Positions 9,286 through 18,624 of a DNA stretch of 64,000 bases are shown here, one piece after another. Below the pieces are notes generated by a model, which did no database searches, had not been told where the DNA came from, and saw only the letters and a list, made by a program, of their open reading frames with translations. Made by a program: the position numbers and the translations under genes. Position 1 is the first letter of the stretch. Each line of letters begins with the position of its first letter. The stretch is from Saprospiraceae bacterium (GTDB lineage Bacteria > Bacteroidota > Bacteroidia > Chitinophagales > Saprospiraceae), in contig JADJXD010000001.1 in the NCBI GenBank assembly GCA_016715985.1, forward strand, positions 186,001 through 250,000. Direction: 5' to 3'.

Positions 9286-10108
9286 TAAAAAATATTACTA
9301 TGTGGTGGCAGGACTACCGGATGCTCACTTGGGTCAAACCGCAGGAGTAGTAAAATTAAGTGCTTTCATACAAGGTCTCAAAGAAGATTTACATTCTGAA
9401 GATATCATTAAACTGAGATATATCTTTTTGCCTTATGACAATATTAATCTGCTAAACATCTGCTTGGCAAATAAAAAGCCATTACATTCTTTAGCAAACT
9501 TCAGCTATGATACTCTTAAGAGCGGAATTGAAGGTGGTGAATCTGAAATACCTGCATATCTGTATGAGTTTTACGATTTATTTATTAAAGGAAATCTCTT
9601 CCAGGAAGATTACATTTGGGAACATCAACTCAATGAACGTTTTATTGAATATGTCCTTAATGAAACAGAAGGTTTCTTAAAAGACTGGTACATTTTTGCA
9701 CGGGATCTGCGAAATATTCTTGCAGCACTCAGTGCTCGCTACCATGGCTACTCTTTAGATCATCAGCTTACAGGAAAAAACGATGTAACTGACAAACTAA
9801 AAAACAGTCACGCTCATGATTTTAATCTCTCACTGGATTTTCCTTTTATTGATATGCTGATAAAATTACATACACAAGGTAAACTATTGGAGTTGGAAAA
9901 ACAAATTGATTTTATTAGGTGGAATAAAATTGAACAGTTGACGGAACAAAGTGATTTCAGTTTTGACAAAATTGCAGGGCATGTAATTAAACTCACTATT
10001 ATTGACAAATGGTCAAAATACGACTCTGAAATCGGCCATAAAGTATTTACGGACAAAATAACAAAGCTGGGACAGCGACTTAATTTTTCAAAAGAATTTG
10101 CATTATGA
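9266..10108 (+). CDS. DUF2764 family V-ATPase-associated protein
   Basis: A 280-residue protein starting KYYYVVAGLPDAHLGQ, the hallmark opening of DUF2764. The family sits between E and A in V-ATPase operons of Bacteroidota and Chlamydiae, which lack a recognisable subunit C. It is thought to replace C as the link between the stalk and the membrane part; that role is inferred from gene order. Its start lies inside ntpE (20-bp overlap) and its stop overlaps the ntpA start by 4 bp, which points to translational coupling. Confidence 0.85.
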   Translation: MTTIQNNKKYYYVVAGLPDAHLGQTAGVVKLSAFIQGLKEDLHSEDIIKLRYIFLPYDNINLLNICLANKKPLHSLANFSYDTLKSGIEGGESEIPAYLYEFYDLFIKGNLFQEDYIWEHQLNERFIEYVLNETEGFLKDWYIFARDLRNILAALSARYHGYSLDHQLTGKNDVTDKLKNSHAHDFNLSLDFPFIDMLIKLHTQGKLLELEKQIDFIRWNKIEQLTEQSDFSFDKIAGHVIKLTIIDKWSKYDSEIGHKVFTDKITKLGQRLNFSKEFAL

Positions 10109-11880
10109 CAGAGACAGTTACAAAAACCAAAGGAAAAGTTTATGGTATAATATCTAATCTGGTCATCGTAGAAGCGGATGGCCCGTTTGCCCAAAATGAA
10201 ATCTGTTTTATCTCCGCAGGAGATACAAAGCTTATGGCAGAGGTAATTAAAGCAGAAGGTAACAAAGCATATACACAAGTATTTGAAAACACACGGGGTC
10301 TTAAAACAGGTTCTGATGCCGAGTTTACGGGTCACATGCTTGAAGCCACTCTTGGCCCCGGGTTGTTATCCGGCAATTATGACGGGCTGATGAATAATTT
10401 ATCCACCATGGAAGGCATATTCATCCGCAGGGGAGATTACACGCCGACACTTAATGATTCAAAAGAATGGTATTTTAAACCTTTAGCCAATATCGGAGAC
10501 GGAGTCAGTGCAGGAGATTGGCTGGGTGAAGTTCCTGAAAATAGCATTAGTCATAAAATTATGGTTCCCTTTGTCATGGAAGGTCAGTATGTGGTTAAAA
10601 GTATAGTTTCGCCGGGTTTATACTCTGTAAATAACAGGATAGCCATTCTTACGGATGTCTCAGGAAATGATATAGATATAACAATGACTCAGAAATGGCC
10701 GGTAAAAAAATCGCTTACCTTGTATCAGGAAAAGCCCAGACCTTTTACAATGATGGAAACAGGTGTCCGGACTATAGACGTACTAAATCCCATGCTTCAG
10801 GGAGGCACAGGATTTATCCCGGGTCCTTTTGGTAGTGGTAAGACTGTTTTGCAGCAAAGTATTTCCCGTCAGGCAGAAGCAGATATTGTAATCGTGGCGG
10901 CGTGTGGAGAACGGGCGAATGAAGTAGTTGACCTTTTTACAGAATTTCCTGAACTGGATGATCCATGGACCGGAAGAAAATTAATGGAGCGTACCATCAT
11001 TATTGCCAATACCTCCAATATGCCTGTGGCAGCACGTGAAGCTTCTATGTACAGCGCTATGACACTGGCGGAGTATTATCGTTCAATGGGACTCAAAGTG
11101 CTGCTGCTTGCAGACTCAACCTCCCGATGGGCGCAAGCCTTACGTGAAATGTCCAATCGTCTTGAAGAACTACCGGGACCCGATGCATTTCCGATGGACC
11201 TTCCTTCATCTATTTCCAATTTTTACAGTCGGGCTGGCTACGTATATTTGAATAACGGATATACGGGTTCTATAACATTTATTGGCACCGTTTCTCCGGC
11301 AGGAGGTAATTTAAAGGAACCTGTTACCGAATCCACAAAAAAAGCAGCCAGATGCTTTTATGCCTTGTCACAACAACGGGCAGACAGTAAAAGATATCCA
11401 GCCATTGACCCGATTGACAGCTACTCAAAATACCTGGAATATCCTGAATTTCAGAAGACTTTATCCTTACTCATATCACCGGAGTGGGTAAACAAAGTGA
11501 CTGATTTAAAAAATATACTGATAAGAGGAAAGGAAGCCAAAGAGCAGATAAATATATTGGGAGATGACGGTGTCTCCGTTGATTTTCACGTTACTTTTTG
11601 GCATAGTGAGGTATTTGATGCCGTAATACTACAACAGGATGCATTCGACAAAATAGACAGTCGGACGCAACTTATAAGACAAAAGTATATGGTAGATTCG
11701 GTCTTGAATGTATTAAAGTCCCCATTTTATTTTGAATCGTTCGAAGATGTTCAGCCATTTTTTAAAAAAATCATAAATAAATATAAACAAATGAACTATT
11801 CAGAGTTTGAAAGCGAACCATTCCGTGCTTTTGAAGAAGAGTTGCAGGAAATAGTTTCAGAATGCAAATTGATTTCTTAA
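10105..11880 (+). CDS. ntpA: V-type ATPase catalytic subunit A
   Basis: A 591-residue catalytic subunit of the V1 head. The Walker A loop GPFGSGKT lies at residues 240-247 and is followed by the arginine/DELSD-like core (CGERANEVVDLFTEFPEL). The family's 90-residue 'non-homologous region' insert (GPGLLSGNYDGLMNNLSTM) is present, which separates V-type A from F-type beta. LLADSTSRWAQALREMSNRL is the Walker B region. Length is normal. The gap to ntpB is 10 bp. Confidence 0.97.
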   Translation: MTETVTKTKGKVYGIISNLVIVEADGPFAQNEICFISAGDTKLMAEVIKAEGNKAYTQVFENTRGLKTGSDAEFTGHMLEATLGPGLLSGNYDGLMNNLSTMEGIFIRRGDYTPTLNDSKEWYFKPLANIGDGVSAGDWLGEVPENSISHKIMVPFVMEGQYVVKSIVSPGLYSVNNRIAILTDVSGNDIDITMTQKWPVKKSLTLYQEKPRPFTMMETGVRTIDVLNPMLQGGTGFIPGPFGSGKTVLQQSISRQAEADIVIVAACGERANEVVDLFTEFPELDDPWTGRKLMERTIIIANTSNMPVAAREASMYSAMTLAEYYRSMGLKVLLLADSTSRWAQALREMSNRLEELPGPDAFPMDLPSSISNFYSRAGYVYLNNGYTGSITFIGTVSPAGGNLKEPVTESTKKAARCFYALSQQRADSKRYPAIDPIDSYSKYLEYPEFQKTLSLLISPEWVNKVTDLKNILIRGKEAKEQINILGDDGVSVDFHVTFWHSEVFDAVILQQDAFDKIDSRTQLIRQKYMVDSVLNVLKSPFYFESFEDVQPFFKKIINKYKQMNYSEFESEPFRAFEEELQEIVSECKLIS

Positions 11881-11890
11881 ATTTAAACAA

Positions 11891-13213
11891 ATGAACACAA
11901 CGATATTTCAGAAAATCTACACCCGTCTGGAACGTATCACAAAAGCTACATGCGTCGTTAATGCTCAAAATGTGGGATATGATGAGTTGGCTACTGTAGA
12001 TGGTCGTATTGCACAAGTGGTAAAAATCATGGGAGATGAAGTTACGCTTCAGGTATTCGGAGGAACAGAAGGTATTTCTACGCATGGTGAGGTAATATTT
12101 ACCGGGAAACCCCCAACTATAAAGGTAGGAGACGATCTGGCTGGCAGATTTTTTAATGCTTATGGCCAGCCTATAGATGGGGGGCCGGAAATTGAAGGTG
12201 AAGAAAGAGAAATTGGCGGACCTTCTGTAAATCCTGTTAAAAGAAAACAGCCCTCCGAACTTATTGCTACCGGCATAGCAGGAATAGACCTTAACAACAC
12301 ATTAGTCACAGGACAAAAAATACCTTTTTTTGCTGATCCTGATCAACCGTACAATCAGGTGATGGCTATGGTTGCTCTTCGTGCTAAAGCAGACAAAATC
12401 ATTCTGGGCGGAATGGGACTGCTCAATGATGATTTTTTATATTTCAAAAATGTATTCGAAAATGCCGGGGCATTGCATCGCATCATTACATTTGTCAATA
12501 CTACTGAGGATCCACCGGTCGAGAGACTTTTGATTCCTGATATGGTTCTGACGGCGGCTGAATATTTTGCAGTTGATAAACATGAAAAAGTTCTGGTACT
12601 TCTTACCGACATGACCTTGTATGCTGACGCTTTAAGTATTGTATCCAACAGGATGGATCAGATTCCCTCAAAAGACAGTATGCCTGGTTCGCTATATTCT
12701 GACCTTGCCCGGCTGTATGAAAAAGCAGTTCAGTTTGAAGCCGGCGGGTCAATCACTATAGTTGCGGTAACTACATTGTCTGGCGGAGATATAACCCATG
12801 CCATCCCGGACAATACGGGATATATTACAGAAGGACAACTCTTTCTCAGGAGGAATACAGATATAGGGAAGGTTATAATTGACCCTTTCAGAAGCCTTTC
12901 GAGACTTAAGAATCTGGTTATTGGTAAAAAAACCAGAAAAGACCATCCGCAAGTGATGAATGCTGCCATTCGGTTGTACGCAGATGCTATCAATGCCCGC
13001 ACCAAACAAGAGAACGGTTTTGAACTGACTTCTTATGACAAACGTACACTTAGTTTTTCACTGGATTATGCAGAACAATTGCTTGCCATAGATGTCAACA
13101 TAGACCCTGAAAAAATGCTCCATGTAGCCTGGGATCTTTTTGCAAAATACTTTTCAAAAGAAGAAGTAGCCATTAAAAAAGAATTTTCAGATTTATATTG
13201 GATAGACAACTAA
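11891..13213 (+). CDS. ntpB: V-type ATPase subunit B
   Basis: A 440-residue non-catalytic head subunit. It lacks a canonical Walker A loop, as expected, and carries LLTDMTLYADALSIVSNRMD and SMPGSLYSDLARLYEKAV, family signatures facing the A-subunit catalytic site. Length is normal for bacterial B. It overlaps the longest reading of ntpD, but not the start chosen for ntpD. Confidence 0.96.
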   Translation: MNTTIFQKIYTRLERITKATCVVNAQNVGYDELATVDGRIAQVVKIMGDEVTLQVFGGTEGISTHGEVIFTGKPPTIKVGDDLAGRFFNAYGQPIDGGPEIEGEEREIGGPSVNPVKRKQPSELIATGIAGIDLNNTLVTGQKIPFFADPDQPYNQVMAMVALRAKADKIILGGMGLLNDDFLYFKNVFENAGALHRIITFVNTTEDPPVERLLIPDMVLTAAEYFAVDKHEKVLVLLTDMTLYADALSIVSNRMDQIPSKDSMPGSLYSDLARLYEKAVQFEAGGSITIVAVTTLSGGDITHAIPDNTGYITEGQLFLRRNTDIGKVIIDPFRSLSRLKNLVIGKKTRKDHPQVMNAAIRLYADAINARTKQENGFELTSYDKRTLSFSLDYAEQLLAIDVNIDPEKMLHVAWDLFAKYFSKEEVAIKKEFSDLYWIDN

Positions 13214-13224
13214 TCATAACGCAG

Positions 13225-13824
13225 ATGGCAATTACTTTTCAATATAATAAAACATCGCTTCAATACCTGCAGAAACAGATGCAGACCAGATTGAGTGCCT
13301 TACCTGTGTTAAAAAACAAAGAGTCAGCATTAAGAACAGAAGTAAAAAAAACTAAAAATGACATTGCCGCATTAGACAGTCAGATTGAATCATATCAAAA
13401 ACAATTTGATGAAATATCCCCATTATGGGAAGATTTTGATATGTCACTGATTGATATCAGGCATGTGATAATGGAGACTGTCATGTTTGCAGGTGTGAAA
13501 ATTCCAAAACTTGTTGATATTGACTTTATAGTGAAAAAATTCAACCTTGTCAGTAAACCCCACTGGTATGGAGATGGGTTAACTATTATTAAAAAAATGT
13601 CCACTATTACCATTGAAAAAGAATTTTTAGTCCGCAAGATGTTGTTGCTGGACAAAGCCCGCAAAAAAACAACACAAAAAGTAAATCTTTATGAAAAAAA
13701 CCAGATACCGGAATATGATCAGGCTATTAAAAAAATAAAAAGATTTATGGAAGACGAAGAAAATCTGGCGATTTCATCGCAAAAAATCCTTAAGAATAAA
13801 CTTCAAAAATCCGGCGGCTCATGA
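13225..13824 (+). CDS. ntpD: V-type ATPase subunit D (central stalk)
   Basis: A 199-residue central rotor subunit, largely two long helices (about residues 1-65 and 120-195) that form the coiled coil inside the A3B3 head, with a short globular middle. The start is taken at ATG 13225 (MAITFQYNKTSLQYLQKQMQ), which matches the usual N-terminus of the family. A TTG at 13198 extends the frame but overlaps ntpB. The stop overlaps the ntpI start by 4 bp. No separate subunit F gene, its usual partner, is found. Confidence 0.93.
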   Translation: MAITFQYNKTSLQYLQKQMQTRLSALPVLKNKESALRTEVKKTKNDIAALDSQIESYQKQFDEISPLWEDFDMSLIDIRHVIMETVMFAGVKIPKLVDIDFIVKKFNLVSKPHWYGDGLTIIKKMSTITIEKEFLVRKMLLLDKARKKTTQKVNLYEKNQIPEYDQAIKKIKRFMEDEENLAISSQKILKNKLQKSGGS

Positions 13825-15602
13825 TTATACCTATGTTTAAATATGATTTTCTGGTTTATTATGATGACTTCAATAAATTTCTGAATGGCCTGAAAGATCT
13901 TGGGGTGCTGCACATCAAACCTCATCATTCTGATAGCTCCGGAACTATCAGTAATATTCAGACAAATCTAAAAAAAATCAGAGAGATAAAATCTTTGCTT
14001 TTAAAGCACAAAACCGAGACGTCCTGTGAACGAATATCCCCGATGCCTGAAAACGGACCGCAAATCATTGAGCAGGTAGAAGCCTTACAGGCAGAGAAAC
14101 AACATCTTCAGCTTGCATTACAAAACCTTGATAACGCCATTTCGTACGCAGAACCGTGGGGAATGTTTTCCACCGAAACACTGATAAAGTTGAAAGAAAA
14201 TGGCATCAATGTGCAAATGTACTCTTGTGCAGAAAAACTTTTTGACCCAAAATGGAAAACAGAATATCTCCTTGAAATAATTAAGGTTTGCACACCGGAT
14301 ATATTTTTTGTTATTTTTCAGCATAATGACCAAAAAATTGAAATAAAAGCAGATCGCCTGGCCTGGCCTGAAAAACCCGTCATGATGCTGAAGGATGAAC
14401 GGAAGCAACTGACAGAACGTATTTCGACTATCAATCAGGAACTGGAATTGATCAGTCAGTCTGGCATGGAGATACTACTTTCCTATGAGCAGCGGGTGTA
14501 CACAGAAATGCAAATAAAGGGAGCAATCCAACAGTCCAAAAAACTAAATGAAGACAAAGTCATACTTTTAAGTGGTTTTGTCCCGCAGTTCAGGCAGACA
14601 GAAATAGAATCCTATTGTGCAGAAAATAAGATTCTTTTTCTGAACAGTAAGGTTAAGCCAAAAGACCAACCACCCGTGTTATTAAAGAACAAGAGATTCC
14701 CTCAGCTTTATGAGTTTATCGGAAAGTTATACAGTCTGCCTGCTTACTCAGAAATAGACCTGACCCCATTTTTCGCACCCTTTTTTATGATGTTTTTCGG
14801 ATTATGTCTCGGTGATGCCGGATATGGATTATTGATGCTGATTGCTGCAACATTATACAAATTTAAAGTCAGTCCGACGCTTCGTCCCTTAGTGACTCTG
14901 GTACAATGGCTGGGAGTGGCTACTGTTATATTTGGCATAATCACGGGCAACTTTTTCGGTCTTAATCTGCTGGGGGACAAATTTGTATTTTTGGGCTCTG
15001 TCAGGAACATCATGCTTGATAGTAATCAAATATTCAATTTTGCGCTGATACTGGGTTTTATTCAGATCATTTTTGGTCTGTGTATTCAGATCGCCAATAA
15101 AGTCAGACAATACGGATGGAAATATACAGTTACACCCCTGTCATGGATAATAATATTGTTTGGAATCGCAGATTTGGCGATACTTAAGCTGACCGGAGGT
15201 ATCAGCACATACTTGATATACAGTGCTATTGCCGGGATTCTTTTGTTTAATGACCCCGACACCAGTATTCTGCCCCGTATCGGCAAAGGTATCTGGGAAC
15301 TTTATGGTATTACAGGTTTTATAGGGGACTTGCTAAGCTATATCCGTCTTTTTGCATTGGGAATTTCCGGGGCTATACTCGGGCTGGTCGTGAATGATAT
15401 CGCTATTCGTTTGCTGAGTATAGATTGGATCGGGCCGGTTTTATTTGTTTTATTTCTGATATTCGGACATGGATTAAATCTGATAGTTTCTTCCTTGGGC
15501 GCATTTGTACATCCCATGAGACTTACCTTTGTAGAATTCTACAAAAACGCCGGATTTTCAGGCGGCGGAAAGGAATATAAACCTTTTGGTGGAAAAATTT
15601 AA
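13821..15602 (+). CDS. ntpI: V-type ATPase subunit I (a-subunit)
   Basis: A 593-residue subunit with a soluble N-terminal half (about 1-310, coiled-coil rich) that anchors the stalk, and a membrane half with about seven helices. DLTPFFAPFFMMFFGLCLGDAGYGL opens the membrane part and is characteristic of the family. The later GDLLSYIRLFALGISGAILG contains the essential Arg that works with the K-ring Glu. It is the last gene of the operon; in most relatives ntpK would follow here. Confidence 0.96.
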   Translation: MIIPMFKYDFLVYYDDFNKFLNGLKDLGVLHIKPHHSDSSGTISNIQTNLKKIREIKSLLLKHKTETSCERISPMPENGPQIIEQVEALQAEKQHLQLALQNLDNAISYAEPWGMFSTETLIKLKENGINVQMYSCAEKLFDPKWKTEYLLEIIKVCTPDIFFVIFQHNDQKIEIKADRLAWPEKPVMMLKDERKQLTERISTINQELELISQSGMEILLSYEQRVYTEMQIKGAIQQSKKLNEDKVILLSGFVPQFRQTEIESYCAENKILFLNSKVKPKDQPPVLLKNKRFPQLYEFIGKLYSLPAYSEIDLTPFFAPFFMMFFGLCLGDAGYGLLMLIAATLYKFKVSPTLRPLVTLVQWLGVATVIFGIITGNFFGLNLLGDKFVFLGSVRNIMLDSNQIFNFALILGFIQIIFGLCIQIANKVRQYGWKYTVTPLSWIIILFGIADLAILKLTGGISTYLIYSAIAGILLFNDPDTSILPRIGKGIWELYGITGFIGDLLSYIRLFALGISGAILGLVVNDIAIRLLSIDWIGPVLFVLFLIFGHGLNLIVSSLGAFVHPMRLTFVEFYKNAGFSGGGKEYKPFGGKI

Positions 15603-15687
15603 GGAACGCAGCAGGTCAAAAGTTAAATATCATCTTGCACGATCATCACTTTTTTCTATCTTCCCGAATGTTCCGGTAGTAATGTTC

Positions 15688-15706
15688 CCGAAGCTTCCAG
15701 CTTCGG
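15688..15706. repeat. CCGAAGC/GCTTCGG hairpin next to transposase remnant
   Basis: A perfect 7-bp inverted repeat (15688-15694 and 15700-15706) with a 5-base loop. Related GAAGC/GCTTC pairs follow at about 15727-15742, inside the end of the transposase remnant. Such palindromes next to a REP-associated tyrosine transposase are candidate REP-like substrates. There is no T-run, so it is not an obvious terminator for the V-ATPase operon. Confidence 0.45.
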
Positions 15707-15712
15707 AATTCA

Positions 15713-16373
15713 TTATATTATATTCCGAAGCAGGGATGCTTCTGAGACATTGGATGCTTCGGGTACTTTGAGAGCAATATCTGAGAGCCGGATTTCCGCA
15801 TTGATGGGATTTAATTTTTTGTATTTACGCACTTGAATGAGTGATTCTTCATTCCTAATGATATGATGATAGGATTCATGTTGCCATAGTTGCCCCGATT
15901 GTCCCAATAGTTTGGTGATTTCATTAGCTGAATGAAACTTCCATAAGTGTGTGATTTGACTTAAGGAAGAACCTTTTAATGGAATAACCACAATGTGAAT
16001 GTGATTGGGCATGATGACAAAACTGTCCAGAATGTACCTTACGCCTTCAAAATATTTAAAAGTGTTGACAACTATTTCAAGGATGTCATTTCGTTTTAAA
16101 ACACAACTTCCATATCCAGCTCAAGCCATTTTTCTACTCTTTCGTGAAAAAGATTATTGTAAGTAATCCAATCCTCTTTTGTAAAATCGTCCCGCTTTTT
16201 ATTTTTATTCATTTTGAGCCATGAAGCTCTATCATCTTTTAATTGTTTTAATTTGCTTTGGGGTAGTGAATCTGCAAGTCTGAATGTGAAAATTAAACTA
16301 CACCTTCCTGTCGCCAATGTGGTATGTCACACAAATAAATTTCCAAATCATCTGCAGGATCAAAGAAATGGAA
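15713..16373 (-). pseudogene. REP-associated tyrosine transposase (RAYT, Y1/IS200-like), frameshifted
   Basis: The minus strand holds the pieces of one RAYT gene in order: FDPADDLEIYLCDIPHWRQEG (about 16364-16300), then FTFRLADSLPQSKLKQL to HERVEKWL (to about 16120), then AGYGSCVLKRNDILEIVV, YILDSFVIMPNHIHIVV and WQHESYHHIIRNEES. PNHIHIV is the HUH metal-binding motif and ESYHHIIR is the catalytic tyrosine region. Two frame changes break it: one near 16290 (after EGVV) and one near 16118-16122, where a missing base would restore KWL(D/E)AGYGS. No start codon is in frame upstream of FDPADD. It is clearly dead. Confidence 0.8.
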
Positions 16374-16613
16374 TTAGGTATCCAAGTTCTCTGTCATATA
16401 TTGATATTTAATTGGAAGTTTTGTGTCATCAGGACATTCACGCTGACATTGGCGTTAATCTTTCCACAAAAATTGATAGGAAAAGTTAAAATAAAATTTT
16501 ATTGAATAATTGTTAATAATACTTAAATTATTTTCAAGACTGATAAATTAGTAAACACAATGCAATGAATTTGCATCACAAATATAATTATAGTTGAAAT
16601 GTAGTTTTTTTTT

Positions 16614-17210
16614 CTATTTTTTCCTTTCCAGATACTCCACCCAGTCTTCCATCGTATCAATATCATTCAGTTCGGGGAGAAGAAAGTAAGTTAGATTCTG
16701 TTCTCTGATTTTGGTAAGTGTCTGTTTCAGCACCTTTGATGTACTCCATTCGATATCCGTAAATAGAAAAGGGAAAAATGTTTTCATACCAATCAGATAA
16801 TACCCTCCATCCGGCGAAGGTCCGACAACGATATCAAATTTATTTAACTGATTGAAGGCTTCATTTATGATTTTTTCAGTCAGATCCGGGCAATCTGACC
16901 CAATAATTACCACTTTTCTTTCAAGATCAAATGAGACTTCAAAAGCTTTTTTCATTTTGTATCCAAGATCGCCGGAAGCCTGTACAAATTTTTTATAAAC
17001 ATCCGGGTGCCATAGATCTGCTGACTCCTGAGTGTTGCTATAGTAAAGTCGCTTTTCCAAAGCAAGATTTTCAGTGCTTTTTCTGGTTTTATCCAATAAA
17101 TAATGATATACATTCAATGCATAATCGTCGTTACTGCCTCTGGCAAGTCTTGTTTTTACAGTACCTTTAACCGGGTTTTTTATGAAAATAATCAGGTGGT
17201 CAACTTCCAA
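16614..17210 (-). CDS. DUF2064/TIGR04282-type nucleotidyl/glycosyl-transferase-like protein
   Basis: A 198-residue soluble GT-A-fold protein. Family marks are IFIKNPVKGTVKTRLA at the N-terminus (nucleotide-binding loop), VVIIGSDCPDLTEKII, GPSPDGGYYLIGM, and LNDIDTMEDWVEY near the C-terminus. Related proteins are annotated as arsenosugar-type or rSAM-associated glycosyltransferases, but the true substrate is unknown. It is only 17 bp downstream of the membrane-fusion-protein gene and so is probably transcribed with it, without an obvious functional link. Confidence 0.8.
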   Translation of the reverse strand: MEVDHLIIFIKNPVKGTVKTRLARGSNDDYALNVYHYLLDKTRKSTENLALEKRLYYSNTQESADLWHPDVYKKFVQASGDLGYKMKKAFEVSFDLERKVVIIGSDCPDLTEKIINEAFNQLNKFDIVVGPSPDGGYYLIGMKTFFPFLFTDIEWSTSKVLKQTLTKIREQNLTYFLLPELNDIDTMEDWVEYLERKK

Positions 17211-17227
17211 AATATCAACTATATAAT

Positions 17228-18592
17228 TTATTTCTTATCTTTTTCCTTGGTTTCCTTTTTCAATCTGACCTTTTCTCCTGCTTTCAGGTTTTTGGACAAT
17301 TCGGTGTAAGGGCCGGATATAACTTCAAGCCCTTCTATCAAACCTTCCAGAATTGCGATGTATTCATTATCCTGAATACCTGTTTTTACAACTACCATCT
17401 TTGCCGTATCTGCTTCCATCAAAAATACTACTTCATCATACTCTTCCTCCTTAGAAGTTTTTATGGCAGTATCGTCCTTTTCCTTTGTTCTGATTGTCAC
17501 ACACTGAATAGGTACACTTACTATACCCTTGACATCATCTGTATAAATATCAACAGAAGCAGACATACCCGGTCTCAAAGGATACTTTAACGATGCTGTC
17601 TTTATACTTTGATATGAATCTTCCAGCACTCTTATTTTCACGACAAAATTAGTCACCTGATCTGTATTCAAAGCAGTGGCAGCACTTACATTAGCAGCAG
17701 AATTCGCAATCTGAGAAACCACCCCTTTAAACCTGGTCCCTAGATAAGAATCTACTTCTATATCTGCTGTATCGCCTAAAGTCACTTTCAGAATATCGTT
17801 TTCAGAAACATTTACCTGCACTTCCATGGCGTTTAGATTGGCAATACGCATCATCTCTGTTCCGGTCATCTGTATGGTACCTACTACCCTTTCGCCCTTC
17901 TCCACCGACAGACTGGATACAATCCCATTTACGGGTGATACAATCGTTGTCCTACTTAAACTCGTCTTAAGTTCTTTCAAGCTAGCCTGTGAACCTTTAA
18001 TCTGAAATTCAGATGCTTCTGCATTTTGTTGCGCAGATCGAATACTGGCTTCAGCTGCTCTCAGATTTGCTTCCAGAGAACGTAATGCGGATAAAGATTG
18101 CTCCAGTTCTGCTTGTGAAATCACACCATCTTTACGCAACTTTTCGTTTCGGGAATGTATATTTCTCTGATTTTCAAGTTGAGCGACTATTTGTTCTTTC
18201 TGCGCTTTACTGTTTTCAACCTGCGCTTTTGATATCGACAACTGAGATTTTGTACTGTTAAGTGCCGCTTCTCCTCTTTCCACGGCAGAAACATATGTGT
18301 CCGGATCTATTTTAGCCAATAGCTGACCGGCTACAACCGAATCTCCCTCCTGTACATACAGTTCGACAATCTGCCCTGACACGTCAGAACTAATTTTTAC
18401 TTCTTTCTCAGGAAATATCCGGCCACTGGCTGAAACGGTTTCTTTAATGGTTCTTAGCTCTGATTTCTCTATAGTGACAATCTTACCTTTTGGCTTATTG
18501 TTACCTTTGACAATAGCCAATGCAAGTAAGGCCACCAATATTATCCCAAGTGAAATCAATAGCCAGTTTTTCTTTTTTTTATTTTGACTCAT
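17228..18592 (-). CDS. HlyD/AcrA-type periplasmic adaptor (membrane fusion protein)
   Basis: A 454-residue adaptor with one N-terminal membrane helix (about residues 10-27), a lipoyl/barrel-sandwich half (SASGRIFPEKEVKISSDVSG and GDSVVAGQLLAKID), a long coiled-coil hairpin (about 95-210), the second lipoyl half (TTIVSPVNGIVSSLSVEKGE) and beta-barrel domains. It would connect an inner-membrane pump to the TolC protein encoded 32 bp upstream in the same direction. The acidic/basic tail (KEKDKK) is typical of MacA-like adaptors in Bacteroidota. No ABC or RND pump gene is adjacent, so the partner must be elsewhere. Confidence 0.9.
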   Translation of the reverse strand: MSQNKKKKNWLLISLGIILVALLALAIVKGNNKPKGKIVTIEKSELRTIKETVSASGRIFPEKEVKISSDVSGQIVELYVQEGDSVVAGQLLAKIDPDTYVSAVERGEAALNSTKSQLSISKAQVENSKAQKEQIVAQLENQRNIHSRNEKLRKDGVISQAELEQSLSALRSLEANLRAAEASIRSAQQNAEASEFQIKGSQASLKELKTSLSRTTIVSPVNGIVSSLSVEKGERVVGTIQMTGTEMMRIANLNAMEVQVNVSENDILKVTLGDTADIEVDSYLGTRFKGVVSQIANSAANVSAATALNTDQVTNFVVKIRVLEDSYQSIKTASLKYPLRPGMSASVDIYTDDVKGIVSVPIQCVTIRTKEKDDTAIKTSKEEEYDEVVFLMEADTAKMVVVKTGIQDNEYIAILEGLIEGLEVISGPYTELSKNLKAGEKVRLKKETKEKDKK

Positions 18593-18624
18593 TCTATTAT
18601 GAATTTAATTATTTTTAATCTGAT

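Noticed and set aside
12355..13009. Leftward frames within ntpB
   Set aside because: Antisense shadows of a strongly conserved gene.
16214..16505. Rightward frames over the RAYT remnant
   Set aside because: Opposite strand reads as a transposase in pieces, which explains the region better.
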